From Kosakonia sp. H02 (lineage in GTDB: Bacteria > Pseudomonadota > Gammaproteobacteria > Enterobacterales > Enterobacteriaceae), in assembly GCA_030704225.1 (NCBI GenBank), contig CP131915.1, positions 1,550,001-1,614,000 on the forward strand: a DNA stretch of 64,000 nt, read 5' to 3'. Both the position numbers and the translations under genes were made by a program. Below are positions 44,077 through 53,969 of the stretch, in pieces; position 1 is the stretch's first letter; each line of letters begins with the position of its first letter. The notes under the pieces are model-generated. The model had not been told where the DNA came from. It saw only the letters and a list, made by a program, of their open reading frames with translations, and searched no databases.

Positions 44077-44784
44077 ATGGATCGTTTCCCTCGTTCCGAT
44101 TCTATCGTGCAGCAAAGCCGTACCGGCCTACAAACCTATATGGCACAGGTGTATGGCTGGATGACCTGTGGCCTGTTACTGACCGCGTTTGTTGCGTGGT
44201 ATGCCGCGCGCAGCGAAGCCATCATGAGCTTCGTCTTCTCCAGCCAGATTACATTCTTTGGCCTGATTATCGCCCAGCTGGCGCTGGTGTTTGTCCTCTC
44301 CGGGCTGATTCATAAACTGAGCCCGGCGCTGGCGACCGGCCTGTTTATGCTCTATTCCGCCTTAACCGGCCTGACGCTCTCCAGTATTTTGCTGGTTTAC
44401 ACTTCCCAGTCGATTGCCGCCACCTTTGTGGTGACCGCCGGGATGTTCGGCGTGATGAGCCTTTACGGCTACACTACCAAACGCGATCTTAGCGGCTTCG
44501 GCAATATGCTGTTTATGGGGCTGATTGGTATCGTACTTGCGTCATTGGTCAACTTCTGGCTGAAAAGCGAAGCGTTGATGTGGGCGGTGACCTATATCGG
44601 CGTGGTGATCTTTGTCGGGCTGACGGCGTATGACACGCAGAAGCTGAAAAGCATCGGTCAGCAGATTGATGTCAGCGACAGCTCGCTGCTGCGCAAGTAC
44701 TCGATCCTCGGCGCATTAACGCTCTACCTCGACTTTATTAACCTGTTCCTGATGCTGTTGCGCATTTTCGGCAACCGCCGTTAA
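44077..44784 (+). CDS. ybhL: YbhL, Bax-inhibitor-1 family membrane protein
   Basis: The 235-residue protein (E. coli 234) has seven hydrophobic spans, the BI-1/TMBIM pattern LTAYDTQKLKS near the end and a C-terminal LYLDFINLFLMLLRIFG. Bacterial BI-1 proteins are thought to be proton-sensitive calcium leak channels; the E. coli role is unknown. AGGAGT precedes the ATG at 44077. In E. coli the paralogue ybhM follows; it is absent here. Confidence 0.94.
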   Translation: MDRFPRSDSIVQQSRTGLQTYMAQVYGWMTCGLLLTAFVAWYAARSEAIMSFVFSSQITFFGLIIAQLALVFVLSGLIHKLSPALATGLFMLYSALTGLTLSSILLVYTSQSIAATFVVTAGMFGVMSLYGYTTKRDLSGFGNMLFMGLIGIVLASLVNFWLKSEALMWAVTYIGVVIFVGLTAYDTQKLKSIGQQIDVSDSSLLRKYSILGALTLYLDFINLFLMLLRIFGNRR

Positions 44785-44793
44785 TCGACATTT

Positions 44794-44829
44794 GCCGGAT
44801 GGCGGCTTGTGAACTGCGCCTCATCCGGC
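44794..44829. repeat. REP-type palindrome after ybhL
   Basis: GCCGGATGGCGG and GCGCCTCATCCGGC can pair across about 12 bases. This is the standard enterobacterial REP shape, lying between the convergent ends of ybhL and ybhN. Confidence 0.75.
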
Positions 44830-44845
44830 TACACCGCCCACGCAA

Positions 44846-45811
44846 CTACTGTTGCGCCATCGCTTTTTCATTTTTCTCGCGCAGTTTCTTCGCCCGGCTT
44901 TCCAGCAGCAGGTAGCAAATCAGCGCCAGTAAGAGCGGCAGGAAGTAATAGAGCACACGATAGGCGAGCAGGGCAGCGATAATAATCCCCTGTGACACAT
45001 GCTCGCCAGCCAGCAGGGCAATAAACACGGCTTCCAGCACGCCGATCCCCGCAGGAATATGCACGATCACCCCGGCAATACTGCTTACCAGCAGCACGCC
45101 CAGCACAAAGAAGAAGTCGGCGCGCATCCCCAGCAAAATCCAGATAATCGCCCCCATCGCCACCCAGTTGGCGCTGGAGATAACCATCTGCGCCACGGCG
45201 AATTTCCATGACGGCAGAACCAGTTTGTGGCCTTTAATGGTGGCATGGCGGCGTTTAGCAAAGGCACAGGCCCACAGATAAACAGCAATCACCAGCAGTA
45301 ACACCACGCCGACGATGCGCAGCGTATTCTCGTCGATATACCAGTGCGCCGGGATCTGCACTACGCCAAAGGTAAAAATCAGCCCGCCGAGCAGAATATA
45401 GCCCAGCCAGTTGGTGGTGATACTGAGCGAGAAAATACGCGTAATGGTGCTGCCCGGTAAACCGAGGCGCGAGTAGAGGCGGTAACGCATACCAATCCCG
45501 CCGACCCAGGTACTGAGCGTCAGGTTAAAGGCATAACAGATAAACGACACCAGCATCACCTGGCGTTTTGCCAGCTTATGCCCGCAATAAGCGCGCCCCA
45601 GCAAATCATAAAAGCCGTACAGCACATAGCTGATAATCACCAGCGCCACGGCGCTGAGCAGGGCGGTGCGGTTATAGTCGCGGATGACCTTCCAGACATC
45701 TTCCCAGTTCACCTTTTGCGCATACAGCACCAGTAACACCACCACGGCGATAAAAAATACCACCGTGAGAATTTTTTTAGCCAACCGCCAGCGCGGATGT
45801 GATTTTGACAT
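44846..45811 (-). CDS. ybhN: YbhN, lysylphosphatidylglycerol synthase TM-region-like protein
   Basis: Polytopic inner-membrane protein of the UPF0104/LPG-synthetase flippase-like family. The 321 residues (E. coli 318) have about eight spans, and conserved pieces STWVGGIGMRYRLYSRLGLPG and IVHIPAGIGVLEAVFIAL. It overlaps clsB by 3 bases, in the order ybhP-clsB-ybhN, which suggests a membrane-lipid function, but this is inference. Confidence 0.92.
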   Translation of the reverse strand: MSKSHPRWRLAKKILTVVFFIAVVVLLVLYAQKVNWEDVWKVIRDYNRTALLSAVALVIISYVLYGFYDLLGRAYCGHKLAKRQVMLVSFICYAFNLTLSTWVGGIGMRYRLYSRLGLPGSTITRIFSLSITTNWLGYILLGGLIFTFGVVQIPAHWYIDENTLRIVGVVLLLVIAVYLWACAFAKRRHATIKGHKLVLPSWKFAVAQMVISSANWVAMGAIIWILLGMRADFFFVLGVLLVSSIAGVIVHIPAGIGVLEAVFIALLAGEHVSQGIIIAALLAYRVLYYFLPLLLALICYLLLESRAKKLREKNEKAMAQQ

Positions 45812-47055
45812 CAGGGTTTTGCTCCGGAGTGCTGTGCGTCATTACGATCCTGGGTTTCCATTTCCGGCTGCACAGGCGGCCCCACCTCGGCAAGTTTCGG
45901 CGTATGCGCCGGTAACCAGCCCACCAGCGCCGGGAAATGGCGCAAAAAGTGGAACACCACAATGCTCTTACCGAGGTTCCACCAGGTACGTTTGGGGGCC
46001 ATGGATTCATCCACCCGTTTACAGTCGTGCTCGATAATGGCCTGCAAATTTTCGCGCAGGGTCTGGTTGAACTCACGGTCATGAATGATGAGATTCGCCT
46101 CCAGATTCAGCGATAAACTCAGCGGATCGAGGTTGCTGGAACCCACTGTTGCCCAGTGATCGTCCATCAACGCCACTTTGCCGTGCAGCGGACGGCGGCG
46201 GTATTCGTAGACCTGCACACCGCCTTTCAGCAGATAGTTATAGAGCAGCTCAGCGCCCACTTTCACAATCGGCATATCTGGCTCGCCCTGCACAATCAGC
46301 TTCACGGTAACGCCGCGACGCGCAGCATTACGCATCGCGTGCAATAAGCGATAGCCGGGGAAGAAGTAAGCGTTGGCGATAATCACTTCTCGGCGGGCAT
46401 TGGCCAGCATTTTCAGGTAGTGGCGCTCGATATCATCGCGATGATCATCATTGTCGCGCCAGATAAACAGCACCTGCGCTTCGCCCGGCTTGCGGTTCTC
46501 TTCCGGGCGATGACGCCGCCGCTGCCACCAGCGCTTCGCCGGGGCATTTTCGGGCAGGTTTTCCAGTTCGAATTGCAGAATGTCTTCCACCACCGGGCCT
46601 TCGACGCGCACGGCGTAATCCTGCTTAGCTTGCGGGCCGTAGCTGGAGAGATGTTCAGCGGAGTAGTTAATGCCGCCGACAAAGGCGACGGTATTATCAA
46701 TCACGACAATTTTTCGGTGCATGCGGCGAAAGACGTTGGTGCGCATGCCGAATACGCGCGGGCGGGGATCGTAGTAACGGATAATCACGCCTGCCGAGGT
46801 CAGTTCATTAACGAACGTGTCGCTTAAATCGGGCGAACCATAGCCGTCGAGCAGCACTTCAATGCTGACGCCGCGCTGTGCCGCGCGCAGCAGGGCGCGA
46901 TGCAGTTCTTTACCCACTTCGTCTTCGAACCAGATAAAGGTCTCCAGAATTATCTTTTGCTGCGCCTTATCAATGGCGTCGTACAGTGCCGGATAGTAGT
47001 TCTCTCCATTTTCCAGCAACTGGATGCGGTTACCGTCCCGCCAGCTACATTTCAT
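45811..47055 (-). CDS. clsB: Cardiolipin synthase B (ClsB, YbhO)
   Basis: Phospholipase D-superfamily enzyme that makes cardiolipin from phosphatidylglycerol. The 414 residues (E. coli 413) have two HKD motifs, HRKIVVIDNTVAFVGGIN and HGKVALMDDHWATVGSSNLD, each with the distal Asn/Ser part. A short amphipathic C-terminal region follows (WWNLGKSIVVFHFLRHF). The start overlaps the ybhP stop by 4 bases. Confidence 0.95.
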   Translation of the reverse strand: MKCSWRDGNRIQLLENGENYYPALYDAIDKAQQKIILETFIWFEDEVGKELHRALLRAAQRGVSIEVLLDGYGSPDLSDTFVNELTSAGVIIRYYDPRPRVFGMRTNVFRRMHRKIVVIDNTVAFVGGINYSAEHLSSYGPQAKQDYAVRVEGPVVEDILQFELENLPENAPAKRWWQRRRHRPEENRKPGEAQVLFIWRDNDDHRDDIERHYLKMLANARREVIIANAYFFPGYRLLHAMRNAARRGVTVKLIVQGEPDMPIVKVGAELLYNYLLKGGVQVYEYRRRPLHGKVALMDDHWATVGSSNLDPLSLSLNLEANLIIHDREFNQTLRENLQAIIEHDCKRVDESMAPKRTWWNLGKSIVVFHFLRHFPALVGWLPAHTPKLAEVGPPVQPEMETQDRNDAQHSGAKP

Positions 47056-47813
47056 AGATGGATCTCCGCACTTAATGGGGCATGATCGGACAGATGACGC
47101 CAGTTACGCAGCGGCAATGTGGTCGGCGCACTGGCGTTGGCGTTTTTCACGTAAATACGATCGAGTCGCAGCACGGGCAGGCTGACCGGGAAGGTTCGCG
47201 CAGGGCGACCGTTGGCGCGGGTAAAAATCTCTTCAAGCCCCGCCTGCACTTTCAGTGGGTGATTGGCTTTTTGCCGCCAGTCGTTAAAGTCGCCCGCCAC
47301 CACCACCGGTTCATTCTCCGGCAGGGAATTTACCCACTCAGCCAGCATGTTGAGCTGGGCCTGGCGGTGCGCTTCCCGTAAACCCAAATGCACGCAAATA
47401 ACGTGGAGCGGATGCCCAAGATCCGGCGGCACAATACGGCAATACAACAGGCCGCGCTTCTCACTGCCATCAACGGAAACGTCGCGATTTTCATAATACT
47501 CAATAGGATAGCGGGAGAGTACCGCATTGCCGTGGTGACCTTCCGGGTAGACCGCATTGCGCCCATAAGCGAAATCGCTCCACATGGTATCGGCAAGAAA
47601 TTCGTAATGGGTGGTGTCCGGCCAGTTTTCGACATGCAACGGATGTACCTCGTGCGCGCCCATCACTTCTTGCAGGCAAACAATATCGGCACTGACGGTA
47701 CGCACCGCATCACGCAGTTCCGGCAAAATAAAGCGCCGGTTAAACGTGGTAAACCCTTTATGGGTGTTGATAGTAAGCACTTTTAGTGAAAATGGTCGCG
47801 CGTGTTGGGTCAT
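47052..47813 (-). CDS. ybhP: YbhP, endonuclease/exonuclease/phosphatase-fold protein
   Basis: The 253-residue member of the EEP superfamily (E. coli 253). Metal and phosphate residues are in LTINTHKGFT (Asn), IVCLQEV (Glu), GDFNDWRQ (Asp/Asn) and LSDHAPLSAEI (Asp-His). In E. coli it is encoded with clsB; a role as a phospholipid-related phosphodiesterase is likely but not proven. No signal peptide. Confidence 0.94.
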   Translation of the reverse strand: MTQHARPFSLKVLTINTHKGFTTFNRRFILPELRDAVRTVSADIVCLQEVMGAHEVHPLHVENWPDTTHYEFLADTMWSDFAYGRNAVYPEGHHGNAVLSRYPIEYYENRDVSVDGSEKRGLLYCRIVPPDLGHPLHVICVHLGLREAHRQAQLNMLAEWVNSLPENEPVVVAGDFNDWRQKANHPLKVQAGLEEIFTRANGRPARTFPVSLPVLRLDRIYVKNANASAPTTLPLRNWRHLSDHAPLSAEIHL

Positions 47814-47946
47814 ACCTCTCCTGCCAGCGTCACTCTCCTCTATGAAAATAAATTGTAGTCCCTGTCACAAAAAAGGGCGGGGTTACGGAATTTTCCGTAA
47901 ATACGGGTACTCTTTTAAAAGATAAAAATCCTTCCGGAGAGATGCC

Positions 47947-48357
47947 ATGAAGTGGCAACAGCGTGTTCAAGTGACGACAGGTCTCAGTTGCTGGCAGATT
48001 ATGTTGCACATATTGGTTGTGGCGATATTAGTGATGGGCTGGATGAGCGGCGCGCTGGTGCGCGTGGGTTTAGGGCTGTGCGTGCTTTATGGCGTGACCG
48101 TGCTGCTAATGCTCTTTTTCCAGCGCCACCACGATGCAGGCTGGCGCGGCATTGGCGATGTACTGGAAGAGTTGACCACCACCTGGTATTTTGGCGCCTC
48201 GCTGATTGTTATCTGGCTGCTCTCCCGCGTACTCCAGAACAACTATCTGTTGGCGCTGGTCGGGCTGGCGATCCTTGCCGGCCCGGCGGTTGTGTCACTA
48301 TTAACAAAAGAGAGAAGATTAAACGGTATGTCGTCTAAACATGGCATACGCCGCTGA
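47947..48357 (+). CDS. ybhQ: YbhQ inner-membrane protein
   Basis: The 136-residue protein (E. coli 136) has four hydrophobic spans, the segment VLEELTTTWYFGASLIVIWLL and the C-terminal SKHGIRR. Function unknown. GGAGAG precedes the ATG. Its last 39 bases overlap the convergent end of ybhR. Confidence 0.93.
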   Translation: MKWQQRVQVTTGLSCWQIMLHILVVAILVMGWMSGALVRVGLGLCVLYGVTVLLMLFFQRHHDAGWRGIGDVLEELTTTWYFGASLIVIWLLSRVLQNNYLLALVGLAILAGPAVVSLLTKERRLNGMSSKHGIRR

Positions 48358-49425
48358 ACCCGTGGTCGCCGCAATCGCCAGCAGCGGCCACACGCTCCCC
48401 CAGATAATGCTCAGACTGGCATCCTTCAGGTAAATCTGCTTAGTAATATCGGTAAAGTGTCGAATCGGGTTGATCCACGTTAAATTCTGCAACCAGACCG
48501 GCATATTCTCGATCGGCGAGACAAACCCCGACAACAGTATCGCGGGCATCATAAAGACAAATACCCCGATAAATGCCTGTTGTTGTGTGGTACAGAATGA
48601 AGAAATCAGCAGGCCAAACCCCACCAGCGACAAACCGTAAACCAGCATAGTGAAATAGAACAGCAGCAGCGATCCGGCGAAGGGGATCTTATACGCCAGA
48701 ATACCGAAGATAAGCACAATCGATGCCTGTAAGCACGCCACAATCAACGACGGTACCGCTTTGCCGATAAAGATCTGCCAGGTCGCCAGCGGTGAAACGA
48801 GCAGTTGATCGAACGTGCCTTGTTCGCGCTCGCGCGCCACAGAAAGCGAGGTCACCGTCATCACGCCGATGGTGGTGATCATCGCAATCAGTGACGGCAC
48901 AATAAACCATTTGTACTCCAGATTCGGGTTATACCAGTTGCGAACCACCAGCTCGCTGTTATTCGGTTTCACCTGCCCGTTAAGCAGTTCTTCCTGATAA
49001 TTCTTCACCACCTGCTGCAAGTAATTAGCAGCGATCTGCGCGCTGTTAGAGTTGCGCCCGTCGAGGATCAACTGCATTGGCGCAGATCTACCACTATCCA
49101 GATTGCGGGAAAAATCAGCCGGAAAACGCACCAACAACAGCGCTTTTTGTGTGTCGATAACCGGGCGGATCTCCTGCGGGCTTTTCAGCAGCAGAACATG
49201 AGTAAAGGCGCTGGCGCGAGCAAAACGTTGGGTTAATTCGACTGCGTGTTTACCATTATCTTCGTTGTAAATACCGATGGTGGCGTTGGTCACTTCAAGC
49301 GTGGCAGAGAAGGGGAACAGGAGAACCTGAAACACCACCGGAAGAATAAGGATGGCGCGAGTTTGCGGCTCGCGTAACAGTGATTGCAACTCCTTGCGGA
49401 TAAGCGTCAATAAACGATGAAACAT
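48319..49425 (-). CDS. ybhR: YbhR, ABC-2 type exporter permease
   Basis: Membrane subunit of the YbhFSR pump (multidrug and Na+(Li+)/H+ related in E. coli). The 368 residues (E. coli 368) have an N-terminal anchor, a periplasmic domain (about 45-170) and five C-terminal spans. ABC-2 features are VAREREQGTFDQLLVSPL and LSGFVSPIENMPVWLQNLTWINP. It lies 9 bases after ybhS in the cecR operon. Confidence 0.95.
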   Translation of the reverse strand: MFHRLLTLIRKELQSLLREPQTRAILILPVVFQVLLFPFSATLEVTNATIGIYNEDNGKHAVELTQRFARASAFTHVLLLKSPQEIRPVIDTQKALLLVRFPADFSRNLDSGRSAPMQLILDGRNSNSAQIAANYLQQVVKNYQEELLNGQVKPNNSELVVRNWYNPNLEYKWFIVPSLIAMITTIGVMTVTSLSVAREREQGTFDQLLVSPLATWQIFIGKAVPSLIVACLQASIVLIFGILAYKIPFAGSLLLFYFTMLVYGLSLVGFGLLISSFCTTQQQAFIGVFVFMMPAILLSGFVSPIENMPVWLQNLTWINPIRHFTDITKQIYLKDASLSIIWGSVWPLLAIAATTGSAAYAMFRRHTV

Positions 49426-49434
49426 GGGTTGTCC

Positions 49435-50568
49435 TTAATCCAGTCTACGTTTCGTTTTCAGCCAGGTCAGGCCGATAAACATCACGGCCGACGCCACCAA
49501 AAACAGCGTGTTAATGGTCAATACCAGCGGAATATTGCCTGCCAGAAACAGGCTTTGCAGCGTACTGACGAAATAGCGCGCCGGGATAATATAGGTCACC
49601 ACGCGGATAATCGCGGGCATGCTGTCTATTTGAAAGATAAAGCCGGAAAGCATAATCGACGGCAAAAAGGCAGCATTCAGCGCCACTTGCGCGGCATTAA
49701 ACTGGTTACGCGTGGTGGTGGATATCAGCAGACCCATACCAAGGGTGCTGAGCAAAAACAGGCTGCTTATCAGAAACAGCAGCGTCAGCGAACCGCGATA
49801 CGGCACGCCAAGAATAAATACCGACACCAGCATACAGAGCAGCATCGCCAGCATACCGAGAACGTAATAGGGAAGGAGCTTACACAGCAGCAATTCGGCG
49901 CGCGTGATTTCGGTTGAGAGCAGCGCCTCCATGGTGCCACGCTCCCACTCGCGGGCCACCACCAGCGAGGTGAGGATCGCGCCAATCACCGTCATGATAA
50001 TGGTCACCGCGCCGGGAATAATAAAGTGCTGGCTAATCGCCGCCGGGTTAAACCAGTAGCGTGTCTGCACGTCAATCAGTGGGGTAAATTTCTGCCCACG
50101 GTCTTCAGCGCGCTGCTGTTGCCAGAGTTGCCAGATGCCCTGCAAATAGCCTTGCACAAAGTTAGCGGTGTTTGGCTCGCTGCCGTCGGTTACCACCTGA
50201 ATCGGCGCGTTGTCACTCGCGCGCGCCATCTGCGCATCAAAATTGACCGGCACCACCACCAGGCCACGGATTTGCCCGGCCTGCATCATGCCAATCAATT
50301 GCTGGCGGTTATCGCTGATGGTGGCGTCGATATAGGGCGAACCGGTCAACGTATGGGTAAAGTCCAGCGCCTCTGCGCTGCGCTGCTCCAGCAATACGCC
50401 GACGCGCAGTTTGCCTGAATCCAGATTAATGCCGTAGCCAAATATAAACAGCAGCATTAGCGGGATCACCACGGCAATCAGCCAACTGCTCGGGTCGCGA
50501 ACAATTTGCCGCGTCTCTTTAATGCACAGCGCCTGTATGCGACGCCAGGAGAGGGTTTTAATGCTCAT
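49435..50568 (-). CDS. ybhS: YbhS, ABC-2 type exporter permease
   Basis: Partner permease of YbhR, built the same way: N-terminal anchor, periplasmic domain and five C-terminal spans. The 377 residues equal E. coli when the start is MSIKTLSWRRIQAL (50568). Signature pieces are VVAREWERGTMEALLSTEI and LSGFIFQIDSMPAIIRVVTYIIPARYF. The start overlaps the ybhF end by 11 bases. A longer frame upstream runs inside ybhF. Confidence 0.95.
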   Translation of the reverse strand: MSIKTLSWRRIQALCIKETRQIVRDPSSWLIAVVIPLMLLFIFGYGINLDSGKLRVGVLLEQRSAEALDFTHTLTGSPYIDATISDNRQQLIGMMQAGQIRGLVVVPVNFDAQMARASDNAPIQVVTDGSEPNTANFVQGYLQGIWQLWQQQRAEDRGQKFTPLIDVQTRYWFNPAAISQHFIIPGAVTIIMTVIGAILTSLVVAREWERGTMEALLSTEITRAELLLCKLLPYYVLGMLAMLLCMLVSVFILGVPYRGSLTLLFLISSLFLLSTLGMGLLISTTTRNQFNAAQVALNAAFLPSIMLSGFIFQIDSMPAIIRVVTYIIPARYFVSTLQSLFLAGNIPLVLTINTLFLVASAVMFIGLTWLKTKRRLD

Positions 50569-52297
50569 CGCTATGCTCCTTATCCCAGTTATGGATAAGC
50601 GTGATAAACGCATGTTCCATGGTGGGATCCGGGTGGTCATCATCAGCGGTCAGCGCTTTCAGTGCATCCGGCGTCCCGCTGGCAATTAGCTTCCCGCGAT
50701 AGACCAGCCCGATGCGATCGCAATACTCCGCCTCATCCATAAAGTGAGTAGTCACCATCACGGTGACGCCTTTTTCCACCATGGTATTGATATGCAGCCA
50801 GAATTCGCGCCGGGTAAGTGGGTCGACGCCGGAGGTCGGTTCATCAAGAAACAGAATATCCGGCTCGTGCATCAGCGAACAGGCTAGCGCCAGACGCTGC
50901 TTAAAACCGAGCGGTAGGGCATCCGTCGCGTGGCGGGAAATGTTTTTCAGGCCAAAGGCATCGCTCATGCGGGCGATCTTCTCGCTTTGCGCTTTACCGC
51001 GCAGGCCGTACACGCCGGAGAAAAAGCGCAGGTTTTGCTCCACGGTCAGGTTGCCGTACAGCGAAAACTTTTGCGCCATATACCCCAGGTGCTGGCGCGC
51101 TTTGCCGGAACTGACTTTCAGATCCATATTCAGCACCAGCGCCTGGCCGTCCGTTGGCACCAGCAGACCGCACATCATTTTAAAGGTGGTGGACTTGCCT
51201 GCACCGTTCGGGCCGAGCAGGCCGAAAATCTCGCCGCGCTTGACGGCAAAGTTAACGTGATCGGTGGCGGCGAAATCACCAAATTTCTTGGTCAGGGATT
51301 TGGCTTCAATCACCGTCTCCTGCGGGTTGCTTTCCACTCGGTGCAGGATCGCGCCGAGCGGCGATTCCGCTGCACCCGCGCCGCCCAGCAGATCGATAAA
51401 CGCATCTTCAAAGCGCGGTGCGGTCTCTTCAATCTGTAAGGCGGGCATATCCGGCGCGTTTCGCACGGCATCTGCGTGCGCCTCTTTTTTCAGGATCATG
51501 CGTACCGAACGGCCCTGAATGACGCCGTCGCTGACCTCGGGCAATTTGAGGATCCGGCGCAGTAAGCGGCGGTTGTTCTCCTGCTCACAGGTGACTAAAA
51601 AGCTGCGTCCGGCCATGCTTTGCGTCAGCGCTTTCGGCTCCCCCTGATACAGCAGTTGCCCTTCGTTCATCAGCAATACATCGCGGCATTGCTCGGCTTC
51701 GTCCAGGTACGAGGTGCTCCAGAGAATGAGCATTCCTTCGCCAGCCAGTTCATGCACCATTTGCCACAGTTCGCGGCGCGAGATCGGATCGACGCCGACG
51801 CCCGGTTCATCAAGCAAAAGCACTTTGGGCTGGCCTACCAGCGTGCAGGCCAGCCCCAGTTTTTGCTTCATGCCGCCAGAGAGCTTGCCCGCCAACCGGT
51901 CGGTAAAGGGGGCGAGGGCGGTAAACTCCAGCAGCCTGGCAAATGTCTGGCGACGTTTCTCCCCGTTGACGCTGCGCAGATCGGCATACAACGTGAGGTT
52001 TTCCATCACCGTTAAATCTTCATACAGGCCAAATTTCTGCGGCATATAACCGAGCATGGCGTGCAGTTCGCTGTCGTTGCTAATCGGATCCAGCCCCATA
52101 ACCCGCACGCTGCCTTCGTCCTGCTTCATTAGCCCGGCAAGTATGCGCATCAGGGTGGTTTTCCCCGCGCCATCCGGGCCGACCAGCCCGGTGACATACC
52201 CCGCGTTGATTTCACAATCGAGCCGCGCCACGGCAGGCTTTTCCATACCGGGAAAACGTTTTATCAGCCCATCGAGTTGGATAGTTGCCTCATTCAT
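50558..52297 (-). CDS. ybhF: YbhF, double ABC ATPase of the YbhFSR exporter
   Basis: Cytoplasmic energising subunit with two fused nucleotide-binding domains. The 579 residues (E. coli 578) start MNEATIQLDGLIKRFPGM. First domain: GPDGAGKTT, signature KLSGGMKQKLG, LLLDEPGVGVD. Second domain: GPNGAGKST, signature LPLGFKQRLA (lacking the LSGG, as in E. coli), FLDEPTSGVD. Overlaps ybhG by 8 bases and ybhS by 11. Confidence 0.96.
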   Translation of the reverse strand: MNEATIQLDGLIKRFPGMEKPAVARLDCEINAGYVTGLVGPDGAGKTTLMRILAGLMKQDEGSVRVMGLDPISNDSELHAMLGYMPQKFGLYEDLTVMENLTLYADLRSVNGEKRRQTFARLLEFTALAPFTDRLAGKLSGGMKQKLGLACTLVGQPKVLLLDEPGVGVDPISRRELWQMVHELAGEGMLILWSTSYLDEAEQCRDVLLMNEGQLLYQGEPKALTQSMAGRSFLVTCEQENNRRLLRRILKLPEVSDGVIQGRSVRMILKKEAHADAVRNAPDMPALQIEETAPRFEDAFIDLLGGAGAAESPLGAILHRVESNPQETVIEAKSLTKKFGDFAATDHVNFAVKRGEIFGLLGPNGAGKSTTFKMMCGLLVPTDGQALVLNMDLKVSSGKARQHLGYMAQKFSLYGNLTVEQNLRFFSGVYGLRGKAQSEKIARMSDAFGLKNISRHATDALPLGFKQRLALACSLMHEPDILFLDEPTSGVDPLTRREFWLHINTMVEKGVTVMVTTHFMDEAEYCDRIGLVYRGKLIASGTPDALKALTADDDHPDPTMEHAFITLIHNWDKEHSDEH

Positions 52298-53285
52298 GAC
52301 GCGACTCACCGTTAAAACGCAGGGTGACTGGCATTCCCTGACGCAGGCTGTCGTCGGCATCGGTCACGATAATGCGCAGGCGATAAACCAGGTCAGTACG
52401 CAGATCCGGGGTTTCAACGGTTTTAGGGGTGAATTCGGCGGTCGGTGAGACGAAGCCAATTTTGCCGTGGTACGGCTGGTTCGGGCGGCCATCGGTATAA
52501 AGCAGAATTTCCTGTCCAGGTTTTGCCTGGTACAAATTGCGCTCGTCGACATAGGCACGTACCCAGACCGGGCGAGTAAGAGAGAGAGTTAATACCGTGC
52601 TCCCGGCGTTGAGCATGCTGCCAGGTTCAACGGCGCGGGTCAGCACCGTACCATTACTCGGCGCCACCAGCATGGTGTCATGCAAATCGAGTTGCGCTTG
52701 CGCCAGCGCGGCCTGTGCTTGTTCAAGGCCAGCTTTGGCTTGCGCTATCTCTTGCGGGCGATTACCGGCGCGGTACTGGCTCAGTTTATCCTGTGCGGAT
52801 TTCAGCGTGGCCTGCGCTTGATCCCGTGAGGAGCGGGCGTTTTCCAGATCGTTTGCCGAAATCACTTTGCTGTTCCACAGCCCTTGCTGGCGCTGATAGA
52901 AATTCTGTGCGTAATCGTATGCCGCCTGCGCCTGGTTAACGGCTGCGACGGCCTGGGCTATCTCTTCATCGCGGTAGCCCGCGGTGGCTAATTCATATTT
53001 TGCCTGCGCGGTCGACACGTTGGCCTGCGCCTGAAGCAGGGCGTTTTCATAGGGCGCTTTGTCCATCTCGCCCAGTCGTTGCCCCACCTGCACGCTATCG
53101 CCTTCATCGACGTTCAGCGCGGCAAGCCGCCCGCCGACGCGAAAGCTTAAATTGACCGTACGGATGTCGACATTCCCGTACAGCGTAAGCGTATTTTCCT
53201 GTTTACTTTGATACCACATCCAGCCGCCGCCGAGGGCGGCAAGTAAAGCCAAAACAATCAACACCACGACGATGTGCTTTTTCAT
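52290..53285 (-). CDS. ybhG: YbhG, HlyD-type periplasmic adaptor
   Basis: Membrane-fusion protein that links the YbhFSR pump to an outer-membrane channel. The 331 residues (E. coli 332) begin with an uncleaved anchor (IVVVLIVLALLAALGGGWMW), a lipoyl half (VDEGDSVQVGQRLGEMD), a long coiled-coil hairpin rich in Ala/Gln (about 80-200), the second lipoyl half and a beta-barrel domain. It overlaps cecR by 4 bases. Confidence 0.96.
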   Translation of the reverse strand: MKKHIVVVLIVLALLAALGGGWMWYQSKQENTLTLYGNVDIRTVNLSFRVGGRLAALNVDEGDSVQVGQRLGEMDKAPYENALLQAQANVSTAQAKYELATAGYRDEEIAQAVAAVNQAQAAYDYAQNFYQRQQGLWNSKVISANDLENARSSRDQAQATLKSAQDKLSQYRAGNRPQEIAQAKAGLEQAQAALAQAQLDLHDTMLVAPSNGTVLTRAVEPGSMLNAGSTVLTLSLTRPVWVRAYVDERNLYQAKPGQEILLYTDGRPNQPYHGKIGFVSPTAEFTPKTVETPDLRTDLVYRLRIIVTDADDSLRQGMPVTLRFNGESRHE

Positions 53286-53959
53286 AACTCCGGACTCCTG
53301 TGCGTTAATCCTTGCAAGATAAGATCGATATGGCAGGTGATAACCTGAATGATCAGTGCCGTTTTCTCTTCGTCAAACTGCGTCCACCCGGCACGCAGCA
53401 AAATGGTTTCCCGACCGAGGCGGAACGCGAGGATTTGGCCGATTAACGCATGAGCATGGATGATGGTTTGCGTATCGTCGGCATCGCGTCCAGTGTAACC
53501 AGCGAGCAGGTTGGTGAAGTGTCGGTGCATCGGGGCAATAACCTGCTCATGCACCATCTGGTAAGCTCGCGTCGGGGAGAGTTGTTCGCGGGAGATAAAT
53601 TTGCTCAGGTTGAGCGTTTCGTCATGCGTCAGCAACGTAATCATATTTTGGCTGGCGCGGTGAATCAGCTCGCGCATTGCGGCTTTATCAGGATTCGGCT
53701 GTGCAAACAGCGCTTCGGCAGCCTGTACGTGAGGGCGAAAATTTTCGCTAATAAAGTCGGCGACCCACTGCGCACAGGCGAGGTATAAGTCCTCTTTTGA
53801 TCCGAAATAGTAAGGGATCGCGGCAATATTTTGCCCGGCCAGCGCGGCGATATCCCGCGTAGTAGCGTGCAAGCCATATTCGCCAAACTGCGCCAGTGCG
53901 GCGGCGATTAACTGGTTTTTGGCCTGCTCACCTTTAGTGGTCGACGGTGTTGTATTCAT
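53282..53959 (-). CDS. cecR: CecR (YbiH), TetR-family regulator
   Basis: Represses its own operon (cecR-ybhGFSR) and the divergent rhlE; in E. coli it affects cefoperazone and chloramphenicol sensitivity. The 225 residues (E. coli 223) have an N-terminal helix-turn-helix (HATTRDIAALAGQNIAAIPYYFGSK region) and a ligand-binding helical core. A perfect 28-bp palindrome lies just upstream of the start and is the likely operator. Confidence 0.94.
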   Translation of the reverse strand: MNTTPSTTKGEQAKNQLIAAALAQFGEYGLHATTRDIAALAGQNIAAIPYYFGSKEDLYLACAQWVADFISENFRPHVQAAEALFAQPNPDKAAMRELIHRASQNMITLLTHDETLNLSKFISREQLSPTRAYQMVHEQVIAPMHRHFTNLLAGYTGRDADDTQTIIHAHALIGQILAFRLGRETILLRAGWTQFDEEKTALIIQVITCHIDLILQGLTHRSPEL

Positions 53960-53969
53960 GGGATCAATA